Assembly (NCBI RefSeq): GCF_003149185.1
Contig: NZ_QGDO01000001.1
Span: 248,001 to 312,000, forward strand
DNA from: Sediminitomix flava
GTDB lineage: Bacteria; Bacteroidota; Bacteroidia; Cytophagales; Flammeovirgaceae
Reading direction: 5' to 3'
Length of the DNA stretch: 64,000 nucleotides
Shown: positions 19,122-28,419 of the stretch, piece after piece
How the letters are laid out: each line of letters opens with the position of its first letter
Numbering within the stretch: position 1 is the stretch's first letter
Notes under the pieces: model-generated
Told to the model about the DNA's origin: nothing
Seen by the model: the letters and a program-made list of their open reading frames with translations, nothing else
Databases searched by the model: none
Translations under genes and position numbers: made by a program

Positions 19122-21413
19122 TTAATCCTTCAACATTTTCAGATAGGTACTTTTACTATTCGCGTGTATTAACTGAAGAATGTACATTCCTTTAGGTAAA
19201 CTTGAAGTCGATAACTCAATCAATTGTTCTCCTTTTGTTACGTCAAAACTTTGGCTCGTTTGCTGTTCTCCACTTAGTTTGAATATATTAATCTGTACAC
19301 TTCCGCTATCTTCAGCTTCCCATTTTATTTTCACATACTCAGAAACAGGATGTGGATATAAAATAACATTTATACTCTTATTTTCATCAGAAGCTAGAAT
19401 CTCATTTGGGACTTCAGAATCAATTGGAATACCGTTAAAGAAATCCATCACAGATTGCATCAAGGTTGCTCGCTCATTCTTTTCTACAGTTTCCAATGGG
19501 AAAGAAATATAAATGAGTTTTCCACTTTTAGTACCTGTTCCAAACTGCCCTTCATAACTAACACCTGCTTTCCCTCCTTGTGAATATTTCAGCACATTGT
19601 TAGCTCCATCTACCGCTGCAATAACATCGGGATAATCCTCAGGGTATACTCGTCCAAAGTTGACCACTAAATTCTCAAAGTGTGTATTTTTTTCTCCTCT
19701 TGCAGGTGTCAAGTCAGCACTACCATCATCTATAAATTCCGCTTTTAGGTAGTTTGTAAAGAATGTCTGATCAGAAGAATTTCCTTTTTGCCATAAATCC
19801 CAACCGACTTCTGAACCACTTACAAAAAGGTAGCCTCCATTCTCCAAAAACTCTTTTAGACGTAATTGTTCTTTGGCACTAAAAGTCTCATCATCTGTAG
19901 ACTCATCTCCTAAAAACCAAAAGACAATATCATAATCCGTTAGTTGAATATCATCATTAGCTATCAGTTCATTTGCTACTGTTTCAATTCGTAGGTTTTC
20001 ATCATCAGGAATCGCATTCAGATAAGCTGTCGCAAAATCATGAGTAGGGAATTGATAAGAACCATTACTCCCAAAGCGATCAAAACCATCTACAATCAAG
20101 GCTTTTTTCCCATTGGCATTCTCAGACCTTGAGTAAATATCACTATCCACACTTTCGAGATATTCTCCCTTTCCATTGTCCTTGATTGCTATAACTTTAA
20201 AATGTTTGGCTTGTGAAGTTGGTACTTCTGTAAAATCATTTGCGGATTCTAGTATTACTTCAAATGTAGAATCAGTTAGTGTTTCTTCATTAGCAGCCAA
20301 TTTCCATGAAGTTAAATCATCATCTTCAGCATAATAAAGCCTGTAGGCTGTTGCTCCAATTCCATTTGTCCATTTGGCACTTAAAGAACTTCCTCCTAAC
20401 GGATTTTGAACTGACAATAATGTAGAACCTGTTGGTGGCTCGTTCATATTGATCATTGTTACATCTGTTTTAGTATATCCACCTTCACTTACAATTACAT
20501 CATGTTCTACAGTTCCATATTCTTCTTTCTCAAAACGAAGTGTATATGTTCCTTTATCTAACCAATCAAATAAATAGTAACCTCCGTCTGCATTGTCTAC
20601 AGTTATGACTTTCGCTTCGGGAGTATCAGGATTGATCGTTACTTTCACGCCATTGATTGGCTTACCTAACCCGCTTCTAACTAAGCCACCTACTTCTCCA
20701 TAAGGTAAAGAAGGAGCGTTAAAATAAGTGAGGAAAGATTTGAAAATTGCCCATGCTGCAGCTTTTCGATACAACGAACTCATCAATCGCTTTCCTTCTG
20801 GTTTATGATCATGAAATGAACCTTCAGAAAGTGTTGAAGGCATTTTTGTACCATTTAACACTCCCAAATGGTAAGGTAAAAAATCCTTATCTGCTCTGTT
20901 ATAGGCATCAGTTGTATACATATACTCATGCAATTTTTGAGTCATGATACCTCCCATTTTTTCAGCCTCTTTCCACGCAGCCACATTGTTTTCTCCTCTA
21001 TACAATAAAAGTGTATAATTAGCTGCTCCACCTCCTGCATTGGTATGAATCGAGTGCATATAATCGGCATCATAAGCATTTGCTACAGCTACACGCTCGG
21101 CAAGAGATGGATCTCTATCTTCAGCATTCGGATCATTATTCGTTTTGGTAAGCATGACATCCGCCCCTGATGCTTTGAGGATATCTTCTAATAATAAAGC
21201 CATTTCCCATACCCCTTCAGACTCCCAATAAGTAAAACCATTTCCTAAAGGCACTTCTCTATCATCTGAATCATGTCCTCCATGGCCAGGATCAATTGCT
21301 ATTTTCTTCCCCTCCAATACCTGTGGAACATCATTTGGAATTTGAGCTAAAGCAGAATGTGAGCATACGATACCACACAAACAAATTATGCTTAGAAATA
21401 TATATTTCGACAT
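19122..21413 (-). CDS. Secreted N-acetylmuramoyl-L-alanine amidase (Amidase_3) with T9SS sorting domain
   Basis: A 763-aa secreted protein with a signal peptide ending near HSALAQ. The Amidase_3 domain (about residues 33-235) has the zinc ligands in place: His in AIDPGHGGHD, Glu in YWESEGVWEMA and His in MHSIHTNAGG. The catalytic Glu is in STLSEGSFHDH. It is followed by a carboxypeptidase-like beta domain (GEVGGLVRSGLGKPINGVKV), an Fn3 domain and a Rossmann-like module (KALIVDGFDRFG; YDIVFWFLGDEST) resembling ThuA-type folds. A type IX sorting domain comes last (VILYPHPVSEYVKIKW to the end). It would cleave the peptide-glycan bond of peptidoglycan outside the cell. It lies 26 bp behind a propeller protein gene, forming an operon. 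Confidence 0.93.
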   Translation of the reverse strand: MSKYIFLSIICLCGIVCSHSALAQIPNDVPQVLEGKKIAIDPGHGGHDSDDREVPLGNGFTYWESEGVWEMALLLEDILKASGADVMLTKTNNDPNAEDRDPSLAERVAVANAYDADYMHSIHTNAGGGAANYTLLLYRGENNVAAWKEAEKMGGIMTQKLHEYMYTTDAYNRADKDFLPYHLGVLNGTKMPSTLSEGSFHDHKPEGKRLMSSLYRKAAAWAIFKSFLTYFNAPSLPYGEVGGLVRSGLGKPINGVKVTINPDTPEAKVITVDNADGGYYLFDWLDKGTYTLRFEKEEYGTVEHDVIVSEGGYTKTDVTMINMNEPPTGSTLLSVQNPLGGSSLSAKWTNGIGATAYRLYYAEDDDLTSWKLAANEETLTDSTFEVILESANDFTEVPTSQAKHFKVIAIKDNGKGEYLESVDSDIYSRSENANGKKALIVDGFDRFGSNGSYQFPTHDFATAYLNAIPDDENLRIETVANELIANDDIQLTDYDIVFWFLGDESTDDETFSAKEQLRLKEFLENGGYLFVSGSEVGWDLWQKGNSSDQTFFTNYLKAEFIDDGSADLTPARGEKNTHFENLVVNFGRVYPEDYPDVIAAVDGANNVLKYSQGGKAGVSYEGQFGTGTKSGKLIYISFPLETVEKNERATLMQSVMDFFNGIPIDSEVPNEILASDENKSINVILYPHPVSEYVKIKWEAEDSGSVQINIFKLSGEQQTSQSFDVTKGEQLIELSTSSLPKGMYILQLIHANSKSTYLKMLKD

Positions 21414-21439
21414 AGTTAATACGATTAAAAAATGAAGAC

Positions 21440-22273
21440 TTATTGGGCAATTTCGAGTAGATAAATATCTCCTGTAGGCGTATTGAAGACCAGCTTATTT
21501 GAAACCATATCAGGGTATAATGCTATTTGATCAATGCCTTCAGTTAACTTTTGATGTTCTAGATTTGATAAGTCTACCGTATAAATATCAGCTTTGATAA
21601 AAGAATCATGATCTTCCTCTGTTTTCATGTAGACAATCTTACTGTCATCTACCCATTTTGGACTGTCCAAGTCACCTAAATCATGTAAGATATTTCCTTT
21701 CAGATCAGCTACAAAAGCCGATAAACCAACAACCTTAAAAAGTACTTTAGTTTTATCAGGAGAAAGATTTACCCAAATGTATTTCTCATTCGTACCCATC
21801 GGACTCATAGACTGTCGGCTACCATCAGAATACGTAAGTTCATACTTATTTAGACGTTCGGAAGTTGATGCCACCATTGCTTCTACTTTTGAAACTCTAC
21901 TTGAAGTAGATACTTTTTGAGTAAGCCATTCGCGAGGACTCTTATCTGATTTTATAAGTACTGAATTCTTACTCAAAAGATTGTACTCTTTTAGGCGCTC
22001 AACTCCACCTACTTTTTCTTGAAATACAATTTTGCCATTATTAAAAAATGGTTGATAGCCTGCACCTATTTCTTCTGAAAGAATTTTCTCTTTCCTTTCC
22101 TTCAGATTATAATACTTGAGTCCTTTCAGACCTGTTGATGTATAAATTAGCTCATTGCCATTTGCTGATAATTTCGCTCTGTACCCTTTTACATCTAACT
22201 TTATCAGTTTGCTTGATTGTGCAAATACTGAGGTGGTCAAAAGGCAAAGCAGTATGATAAATGTGTGTTTCAT
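21440..22273 (-). CDS. Periplasmic TolB/PD40-like beta-propeller protein
   Basis: A 277-aa exported protein (signal peptide cleaved near VFAQ). It has repeated WD40/PD40-type blades: RAKLSANGNELIYTSTGLKG, then KGLKYYNLKERKEK, KYIWVNLSPDKTKVLFK, and YPDMVSNKLVFNTPTGDIYL. Such proteins mediate binding rather than catalysis. The stop codon is 26 bp from the amidase start, so the two are cotranscribed. It may present or sense cell-wall fragments for the amidase, which is an inference from position. Confidence 0.75.
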   Translation of the reverse strand: MKHTFIILLCLLTTSVFAQSSKLIKLDVKGYRAKLSANGNELIYTSTGLKGLKYYNLKERKEKILSEEIGAGYQPFFNNGKIVFQEKVGGVERLKEYNLLSKNSVLIKSDKSPREWLTQKVSTSSRVSKVEAMVASTSERLNKYELTYSDGSRQSMSPMGTNEKYIWVNLSPDKTKVLFKVVGLSAFVADLKGNILHDLGDLDSPKWVDDSKIVYMKTEEDHDSFIKADIYTVDLSNLEHQKLTEGIDQIALYPDMVSNKLVFNTPTGDIYLLEIAQ

Positions 22274-22487
22274 AATTCAGATAAAAAAACAGTTGATCTA
22301 CATGCTATCATAAACGGTATAATTCCATTTTTTTAGTGGCTGAAATATACATTTATGTAGACTTTAAATTAATTTTCTAAACTAGCTCATTTGAATACCA
22401 ATTAATTCACAAGATTCTATGAATTTGTAACTGAATTCAGTGAATTCCACAAGTTTCAAAGATCTGATGTTACTTTGAGTACAAAAC

Positions 22488-22523
22488 ATAAAAAAAGGAT
22501 AACCAAATAAATGATTACCCTTT
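22488..22523 (-). terminator. Terminator of the HupE operon
   Basis: On the minus-strand RNA, AAAGGGTAA pairs with TTATCCTTT (one G-U pair), followed by seven T. It lies 20 bp after the stop of the anchor-protein gene. Confidence 0.85.
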
Positions 22524-22543
22524 CTTAGAAGACAAAAGCCTTT

Positions 22544-23149
22544 CTATAAACGCTCAAACTCCCCTTCTAGGTGAATTTTCACTGTTACTTCTTCCTTATG
22601 ATTATTTTTAAAATACCATCCGTGCTTACCTTCAAAAGGAGCCGTAAACGTTCCAGCCATATTGTTTGAAAAAGCAATTGTATAGCTCTCATAGAATACT
22701 TCTTTTGGCGGATTGTTCTCTTTTACCTCTCCATGAAAATCAAGAAATAGATCACCCTTATCAGAAGTCCAATCATATTTTAGTTTTCCATACTTCAGCA
22801 TATTTACTTTTACTTCTATGCCTTTTCCTGCAGGAATTTTGACTGTAATTTCATCTCTTTTAAATGGAAGTTGTTCTTTAGGAGCAGGATTATCGTATTC
22901 TTTTGGTGTAGCTATATTTTTTGAGCCTAACTCATCAAGTTTGATTGTTCTATGCTTTGGTACTTCAACTACTGGAGCAACTTTTTCTTCTTCCAAATAT
23001 AACTTTGTGAAGCCTAAAGCTTCTCCTACTCCCGTAGGATCTTGCCCATATTCTGCAGGCATAACCGCTATCACAAGCAAAAAAGTCGCTATAATAAAAG
23101 ATAAGCCGAATAGTTTTATAATCTGTTTTTTATCTAAATTTTCTGCCAT
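22544..23149 (-). CDS. Membrane-anchored periplasmic protein partnered with HupE/UreJ
   Basis: A 201-aa protein with one N-terminal membrane helix (LFGLSFIIATFLLVIAVMPA) and a periplasmic beta-rich domain. That domain contains ITVKIPAGKGIEVKVNMLKY and ends FEGKHGWYFKNNHKEEVTVK. This matches the transmembrane anchor protein that commonly sits beside HupE/UreJ-type proteins. It starts 12 bp after the HupE stop. The function is not established; adjacency suggests a joint role with the metal-transporter-like partner. Confidence 0.75.
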   Translation of the reverse strand: MAENLDKKQIIKLFGLSFIIATFLLVIAVMPAEYGQDPTGVGEALGFTKLYLEEEKVAPVVEVPKHRTIKLDELGSKNIATPKEYDNPAPKEQLPFKRDEITVKIPAGKGIEVKVNMLKYGKLKYDWTSDKGDLFLDFHGEVKENNPPKEVFYESYTIAFSNNMAGTFTAPFEGKHGWYFKNNHKEEVTVKIHLEGEFERL

Positions 23150-23161
23150 GTTTTCCCTCTC

Positions 23162-23854
23162 TTAAAAACTCGAAATATAAGCTGTCATTTGTAGGCCGAA
23201 TAATAAAAAGCCTGCCGTCATCAATACGGTATTTGTTAAAGTAGAAAACCGAAGAAAGCTCTTATGACTTCTCCATAAACCAATAATAGCAACCACAAAC
23301 ATTAAGGCTACAAATTGACCGATCTCTACACCAATATTGAATCCTACTAGATTTGTAAATAGACCATCTTGATTAAAATTGAACTCTTGTAATTTTGTAG
23401 CTAGTCCCAAACCATGGAAAAGACCAAAAATTAAAACGGCCCATTTTGCATTCGGCTGCCTACCAAAACAAGCCTTGAAACCACCTAAATTATCAAAACC
23501 CTTATATACAATTGATAAAGCAATAATTGCATCAATCAAAAAAGCATTTACATGTAAATTCCCCATCACTCCCAAGAGCAAAGTCGCACTGTGACCGAGC
23601 GTAAAAAAACTTACATAAATTAAAATGTCTTTTGGTCTGTACAAAAAGAAGATCACCCCTACCAAAAATAGTAGATGGTCATAACCTGTAATCATATGCT
23701 TAGCTCCGATATACAAAAACGGGATAAAAGCAGCACCCTCATTATTGGTCAAAAAAGCTTGAGTATCTCCATCTACACCATGTGCTAAAGCCACTGTGCT
23801 TATTCCGTACATCAATAGCATCAGGCTAAATGAAATTAACTGTTTCATGTTCAT
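23162..23854 (-). CDS. HupE/UreJ-family membrane protein
   Basis: A 230-aa protein with a signal peptide ending in ALAHG and about six further membrane helices. The family core motif is visible: HMITGYDHLLFLVGVIFF, then FTLGHSATLLLG and FGLFHGLGLATKLQEF, with conserved His residues in several helices. HupE/UreJ members are secondary nickel or cobalt transporters or permeases tied to hydrogenase and urease, but many Bacteroidota copies have no such enzyme nearby and none is seen here. It is first in a two-gene operon with the anchor protein. Confidence 0.88.
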   Translation of the reverse strand: MNMKQLISFSLMLLMYGISTVALAHGVDGDTQAFLTNNEGAAFIPFLYIGAKHMITGYDHLLFLVGVIFFLYRPKDILIYVSFFTLGHSATLLLGVMGNLHVNAFLIDAIIALSIVYKGFDNLGGFKACFGRQPNAKWAVLIFGLFHGLGLATKLQEFNFNQDGLFTNLVGFNIGVEIGQFVALMFVVAIIGLWRSHKSFLRFSTLTNTVLMTAGFLLFGLQMTAYISSF

Positions 23855-24183
23855 CTGATTAATTTGAAGTTTATACCTACGATTGTCTCATTCAAAGAAA
23901 GTTGATTTGTTGTTAGTCATGATTGTTATTAGAAAACCTCCCATTTCTATTTTACAATCAATTACAAATGTATCTATAAACTTTCAAATTGTATTATAAG
24001 TAGATCAAATAGCCCTTTTAATACATCAGTTTTTAACAGAAGTAAAGTGCATAAAACTTACTGTCCAACTTACTTATCATTTCATAAGCTCAAGGAACTT
24101 GTTTAAGCAAAAGAAAGTCAATTAGAATAAAACTCGTACACTCTTTACTTACTACAATTATATACCTCAACAAAGATATCTAA
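23855..24183. other. 329-bp gap between divergent HupE and gpmA units
   Basis: AT-rich with no credible gene. It should hold the divergent promoters of hupE and gpmA. Confidence 0.55.
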
Positions 24184-24855
24184 ATGGCTAAGCTTATATT
24201 AATTCGTCACGGTCAATCTATGTGGAACATAAAGAATGTTTTTACGGGATGGGTAGATGTTCCTCTTTCGGCAAATGGGATTTCAGAAGCAATTGAAGCA
24301 GGAAAACAACTCGCTGATATTAACTTTGACGTCGTCTATACTTCAATGCAAATCCGTGCTCTAGAAACTGCGATGATCGCACTAGCTCAAAACAATAGTG
24401 ATAAAACACCCATCTTACTTCATACAGAAGCAAAATTGAAAGAGTGGACAACCATCTACGACGATGAAATGAAAAAAAATATGATTCCTGTTCATCATAA
24501 TTGGCACTTAAACGAGCGATATTACGGCGAGCTACAAGGAAAGAACAAAACAAAAACAGCTGAAGAGTTTGGTGAAGAACAAGTTCACCTTTGGAGAAGA
24601 AGTTATGATGTTCCACCTCCCAATGGTGAATCATTAGAAGACACAGCTAAACGCACCATTCCATTCTTTAAAGAAAGTGTGATTCCTGAGCTTAAAACTG
24701 ATAAAAATGTCTTGATTTCAGCCCACGGAAATAGTCTTCGTTCTATCGTTATGTATATCGAGAATTTGAGTAAAGAGGAAATCGTTCAACTAGAAATCCC
24801 AACAGGCAAACCTATTTTATATGAATATGAGGAGGATAAATTGATTCGCATATAG
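24184..24855 (+). CDS. gpmA: 2,3-bisphosphoglycerate-dependent phosphoglycerate mutase
   Basis: A 223-aa cytoplasmic glycolytic enzyme interconverting 3- and 2-phosphoglycerate. The phosphohistidine motif LIRHGQSMWN (His9) is present, followed by NVFTGWVDVPLSANG. Next come LNERYYGELQGKNKTKTAEE, the WRRSYDVPPPNGES loop typical of the cofactor-dependent enzyme, and the second catalytic His in ISAHGNSLRSI. It is slightly shorter than E. coli GpmA (about 250 aa), as I recall for Bacteroidota versions. It is a single-gene unit ended by a strong terminator. Confidence 0.95.
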   Translation: MAKLILIRHGQSMWNIKNVFTGWVDVPLSANGISEAIEAGKQLADINFDVVYTSMQIRALETAMIALAQNNSDKTPILLHTEAKLKEWTTIYDDEMKKNMIPVHHNWHLNERYYGELQGKNKTKTAEEFGEEQVHLWRRSYDVPPPNGESLEDTAKRTIPFFKESVIPELKTDKNVLISAHGNSLRSIVMYIENLSKEEIVQLEIPTGKPILYEYEEDKLIRI

Positions 24856-24928
24856 TTAGGATATTCTGTTCTGACTTAATTTTAAGAATTGGCTAAACTT
24901 AGGCTTAATTGATAGAAATTAATAAAAA

Positions 24929-24970
24929 TGAGTCATCCTAAATGAATATTCGGGATGACTCAGTTTTTTT
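24929..24970 (+). terminator. Terminator of gpmA
   Basis: The 10-bp arms TGAGTCATCC and GGATGACTCA with a 14-base loop are followed by GTTTTTTT. The A-rich left flank makes it usable by the convergent DoxX transcript too. Confidence 0.92.
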
Positions 24971-24990
24971 GATCAGAAGGCTTTCAATTT

Positions 24991-25359
24991 TTAAGCTACA
25001 GCTACATTTACCTTTCTGTAATAGAAGTAAGAAATAGATGCTAAAATTAGTGCGATCAAAGCACCATAGTATTCTCCGTCAGCAACATTTAGATGAGCTG
25101 ATATACCTAAGAGTAGATTAAATGCAAAACCTGCATAAGCCCATTCTTTGATTGTTTTTGGAACTTTCACCCAAATAGCAATGACTCCCAAGGTTTTCAT
25201 CACTCCCATTGGGTAAATCAAATATGATGGAAAATGTAATTGCTCAAACATTCCCTTCACCATTTCATAATTGAAAAAATACTGGCTTACGCCTAACATT
25301 ATAAGTAAAGAGAACAATACAGTTACAATACGGTAGATTAATAATTCTTTGTTTTTCAT
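24991..25359 (-). CDS. DoxX-like family membrane protein
   Basis: A 122-aa protein with four membrane helices. The DoxX-type pattern is visible: IVTVLFSLLIMLGVSQYFF, then YLIYPMGVMKTLGVIAIWV and EWAYAGFAFNLLLGISAHL. The last helix contains YYGALIALILASISYFYYRK. It sits 85 bp downstream of a marR gene, and a palindromic site matching the one upstream of marR lies in the gap (25410-25429). It is probably repressed by that MarR protein. DoxX relatives are linked to thiosulfate, quinone or oxidative-stress handling in different bacteria; the role here is unknown. Confidence 0.85.
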   Translation of the reverse strand: MKNKELLIYRIVTVLFSLLIMLGVSQYFFNYEMVKGMFEQLHFPSYLIYPMGVMKTLGVIAIWVKVPKTIKEWAYAGFAFNLLLGISAHLNVADGEYYGALIALILASISYFYYRKVNVAVA

Positions 25360-25409
25360 AATTGTAATTAGTTTTTGATTATAATTTTCAATTTTTAAAA
25401 TCCATGGAT

Positions 25410-25429
25410 ATATTTTCCATGGTAAATAT
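25410..25429. promoter_or_regulatory. Candidate MarR operator upstream of doxX
   Basis: A 20-bp palindrome with one mismatched pair, core TTTCCATGGTAAA. Its reverse complement matches the site upstream of marR (25922-25945). A short second CCATGG palindrome (25401-25408) is adjacent. Confidence 0.7.
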
Positions 25430-25443
25430 TGTGGTAAATTTTT

Positions 25444-25890
25444 TTAGCTTCTAAGCTTATCTAAAATTTCACTAAACATTCTAGCTTCTTCTTCTGTGAT
25501 TTTATTTAAAAACTCAATTTGCTCTCCGTTATCAGCTTCGTCTATAGCCTCTAACAAATCTTCTCCAGCTTTATCAATTGCTAAATAAACAACTCTACGG
25601 TCTTCTTCGCTCCTTTTTCTCTTAACCAAGCCTTTGTCTAGCATTTTGTCAGATAATCTAGTTGCATTAGGAGCCTTATCAATCATCAAGCTTTTGATTT
25701 GATTCATAGAAACCCAATCATTAGCTCCTTTCAATATTCTTAAAATATTCATTTGTTGAGGAGATATTCCAAAAGGTCTCAAAAATTCGATAAACCTATT
25801 TTGAAACCAATTTGATGTAAATACCAAATTGGCAATAAAACGGTGTCTATCGTTTTGAAAGTTGGTTTTTATTTCCTCGTCTATTCCCAT
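25444..25890 (-). CDS. MarR-family transcriptional regulator
   Basis: I place the start at the ATG 25888-25890 (MGIDEEIKTNFQNDRHRFIA), giving 148 aa, the usual MarR length. The frame is open 28 codons further upstream, but the palindromic operator lies inside that extension. The winged helix reads FGISPQQMNILRILKG, MNQIKSLMIDKAPNATRLSD, KGLVKRKRSEEDRRVVYLAI. The DRR wing signature and dimerising N- and C-terminal helices are clear. It probably represses itself and doxX through the two matching palindromes, and would be relieved by a small ligand or oxidant. No Cys is present in the core, so simple thiol sensing is unlikely. Confidence 0.92.
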   Translation of the reverse strand: MGIDEEIKTNFQNDRHRFIANLVFTSNWFQNRFIEFLRPFGISPQQMNILRILKGANDWVSMNQIKSLMIDKAPNATRLSDKMLDKGLVKRKRSEEDRRVVYLAIDKAGEDLLEAIDEADNGEQIEFLNKITEEEARMFSEILDKLRS

Positions 25891-25921
25891 GATTATCTCT
25901 ATTTGAAAACAAATATATAAA

Positions 25922-25945
25922 TAATATTTACCATGGAAAATATTA
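25922..25945. promoter_or_regulatory. Candidate MarR autoregulatory operator
   Basis: A 24-bp palindrome with one mismatched pair, core TTTACCATGGAAAA, 32 bp upstream of the likely marR start. It is the reverse complement of the site before doxX over about 20 bases. Confidence 0.72.
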
Positions 25946-26010
25946 CCTAGTTTTTTTTTATCAAATATACTCATCGATAATCCTAAGTGATCATGATTAA
26001 AACAAACTTG

Positions 26011-26520
26011 CTAACTCAAATTATCAGTCACTGTAGCACTCATACCTGCAGGAAATACCCCAATTAAAATGCGCTTAAATGCAAGATCAAAGTCTGTCAT
26101 AATTGGACATTTATTTATAATAGTCAAAAGAATACCAACGATAAATGCAGAGACTACAAAAGTTACAAATACGCGTTTCCAAAACTCCAAACGATACATC
26201 TTCAGATGTTTTCGGTATGCCTTGAAATACACAAAAGAAGCCATAAACAATACAGCTATGACATCTAAAAGAAATACCCTAGTCCATGAAAGTTCTTGAC
26301 CCAGATTCCAAACTTCTTCTGTAAAAGCAATAGGAACTGCCAAAATACTTGCACCTACCATAATCTCAAGCAAATCTTGAATTCTAAGCTCGACTTTAAG
26401 TGGTATATCAAAGCTTTGTACTACATTTCCTTCATCATCATTTATAATCAGAGTCTCATAAAGCTCGCCATCTATACGTTTTATCTTTTTTTCTACTTTG
26501 TGTATTTCTTCGTTTGCCAT
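26011..26520 (-). CDS. DUF2391 (TIGR02587-like) integral membrane protein
   Basis: A 169-aa protein. A charged N-terminal region (VEKKIKRIDGELYETLIIND) is followed by a conserved amphipathic stretch, KVELRIQDLLEIMVGASILA. About four membrane helices follow, with the family-typical FTEEVWNLGQELSW and the C-terminal GVFPAGMSATVTDNLS. This family is widespread with no established function. It is a single gene between marR and the DUF1254 gene. Confidence 0.75.
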   Translation of the reverse strand: MANEEIHKVEKKIKRIDGELYETLIINDDEGNVVQSFDIPLKVELRIQDLLEIMVGASILAVPIAFTEEVWNLGQELSWTRVFLLDVIAVLFMASFVYFKAYRKHLKMYRLEFWKRVFVTFVVSAFIVGILLTIINKCPIMTDFDLAFKRILIGVFPAGMSATVTDNLS

Positions 26521-26716
26521 TCTCTTTCTTAAAAACTAATTATTACTCTTCTGATCATGAAAACATATTCCTTTTGTAAAGTAATTAGCATTTAACTTAT
26601 GATTTATGTACTCTGATCACATACCTTACTTGAATGTAAAATTCTAAAAGCTTTCAATTATTAATTCTTAAGCCTGACTACCATACAAACAAAGTTTAGT
26701 TTGATAGAATATAAAA

Positions 26717-26748
26717 TAGCCTCAAAAGCTTTTCAACTGATGAGGCTA
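26717..26748 (-). terminator. Terminator of the DUF1254 gene
   Basis: The 8-bp arms TAGCCTCA and TGAGGCTA are followed on the minus strand by a TTTTATATT tract. Confidence 0.75.
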
Positions 26749-26788
26749 CAAAATGATTTTTTAAATAAGTGATGATAGGTTATCTATT

Positions 26789-28297
26789 TTATAAAATTTC
26801 AGATTTTACTTTTTCAATATCCGGAAGTATCCACTCTCTTTCAACTACAGACTTTTCTGGAGAATAAAAACGGAAGTATGGAAACCATGCACGTCCTTTT
26901 TCAGTTTGAATCCAGTTATTTTCCATTCCTTTCGGACATTTCGGTCCAAAATAAAGATCGATTGAACCGTCTTTATTTGTAATAAAATTGTGACGTGACG
27001 AGATATCTGCCTTTTCTGATGTATTATTAATGATTGTTCGAGTATTCACTTCATACAATGTTATGGACCAAAATGCTTCTGCTGGAGGAGTGCTCGGTAA
27101 ATGTAGTCTATAACTTTCATCACCATCAAGCCAATCTCCGTCATGATCTTTATAGGTTGTCAGATAAACCTGTCCCCATCCGCCATTTACAAGACCATGC
27201 ATCGCAATATCATTTGTTACAGCTTCATAAAACCAAGCTGCACGTCCATCTAAAGCATCATAATTTTCACGTCTCTGATCTGGAGGAGAAGTTGTTGCGT
27301 TTTCCCACATCGAACCTTCTGAATACAACGCATCAACGATTCGTTCTGTCCCAGCAAAATCAATTGCTTTTGTCATCGCTTCTCCAACTATAGCCGCTTC
27401 TTGCAAGATTTCTGCTTGCTCGGGTGTAGGATTAAATTCTTTCCCCCTTTCAATCCCTAGAGGTCGAAGCATAGCCATATATAAACGATCACGTTCATGG
27501 ATAGGACCATTGATATTTATTCCTTTTGACAATAATTCAAAATATTCAATTCCTCTAGGTGCAGCTCCCATCCAAGGACGTTCATCAGTTCTAATATATC
27601 CTCTAGGGTTCGGATTTGGCAATTCTGAATATGGATAAACCTTTATGTTTTCCAAAACTTGTTGGCGTACTTTAGCATCTTTAGACATCAAGCGTACCCC
27701 AGTCAAAACTGTATTTGTGTTAGAATTGATAATGATATAACCATCCTTTTCTGCACTGTCAGGTATTTTGGTCTCTGGTCCTACAAACATATACTTTCCT
27801 GGCTTTGTGATGGCGTATAAGCCTATTTGCCAAGAATTTGAAGCAGAACCTCTTACTCCTCCCTCTGGAATTTCCATAATCCAGGGATCTTCATGAATTT
27901 CGATAAAAGTTAAGGCATAAGGAGTAGTCGTATTGTAAGTAAGTCCACCCAATTTGTCTTTATATGTTTCTTGAAGAATGATCTGACCATTTTTTAGGCC
28001 TAATTCTTTCTGAAAAGACTCTTGCCAAGCAAGGAAAGATACATAAGGAGTAGCCCAAATGTAAGCTTGGGTTGCACGTTGAAAATCCATTTCATTGTAT
28101 AAAAGATCTACAGTTTCATTTGTAGGATATCCCTTTTCAAAATCATGCGTAAATTCTAGGTCTCCTATTCGTGTCGATACTACTTTTTCATCTAGACTTT
28201 GAGTTGTATTTTCTTGTGCAATTGCATTTGGTGTTAGGTTTATAGAAAGTATCAAAGCTGTAAACCCTTGAACTAATTTCATCTTGACATTTTTCAT
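26789..28297 (-). CDS. Secreted DUF1254/DUF1214 protein
   Basis: I choose the ATG at 28295-28297 (MKNVKMKLVQGFTALILSIN), which gives a clean signal peptide cleaved near AIAQ; upstream in-frame starts only add a non-signal extension. The protein is about 502 aa. The N-terminal half shows DUF1254 (RATQAYIWATPYVSFLAWQE; TYNTTTPYALTFIEI). The C-terminal half shows DUF1214 (YRLHLPSTPPAEAFWSITLY; LYFGPKCPKGMENNWIQT; GRAWFPYFRFYSP). Such proteins are common in marine and soil bacteria and their biochemical role is not established. An araC-type gene is divergently placed 122 bp away and is its most likely regulator. Confidence 0.88.
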   Translation of the reverse strand: MKNVKMKLVQGFTALILSINLTPNAIAQENTTQSLDEKVVSTRIGDLEFTHDFEKGYPTNETVDLLYNEMDFQRATQAYIWATPYVSFLAWQESFQKELGLKNGQIILQETYKDKLGGLTYNTTTPYALTFIEIHEDPWIMEIPEGGVRGSASNSWQIGLYAITKPGKYMFVGPETKIPDSAEKDGYIIINSNTNTVLTGVRLMSKDAKVRQQVLENIKVYPYSELPNPNPRGYIRTDERPWMGAAPRGIEYFELLSKGININGPIHERDRLYMAMLRPLGIERGKEFNPTPEQAEILQEAAIVGEAMTKAIDFAGTERIVDALYSEGSMWENATTSPPDQRRENYDALDGRAAWFYEAVTNDIAMHGLVNGGWGQVYLTTYKDHDGDWLDGDESYRLHLPSTPPAEAFWSITLYEVNTRTIINNTSEKADISSRHNFITNKDGSIDLYFGPKCPKGMENNWIQTEKGRAWFPYFRFYSPEKSVVEREWILPDIEKVKSEIL

Positions 28298-28419
28298 ATT
28301 AGGCATTTGAATAAGGTTAATTACTGATTGACAATACAAAGGTCATTGATCTAGCCAAGATTTAACTATAAAAAAATACATGGTATTTATAAAAAAGTAC
28401 ATTCCAGTGTTATAGTCAT

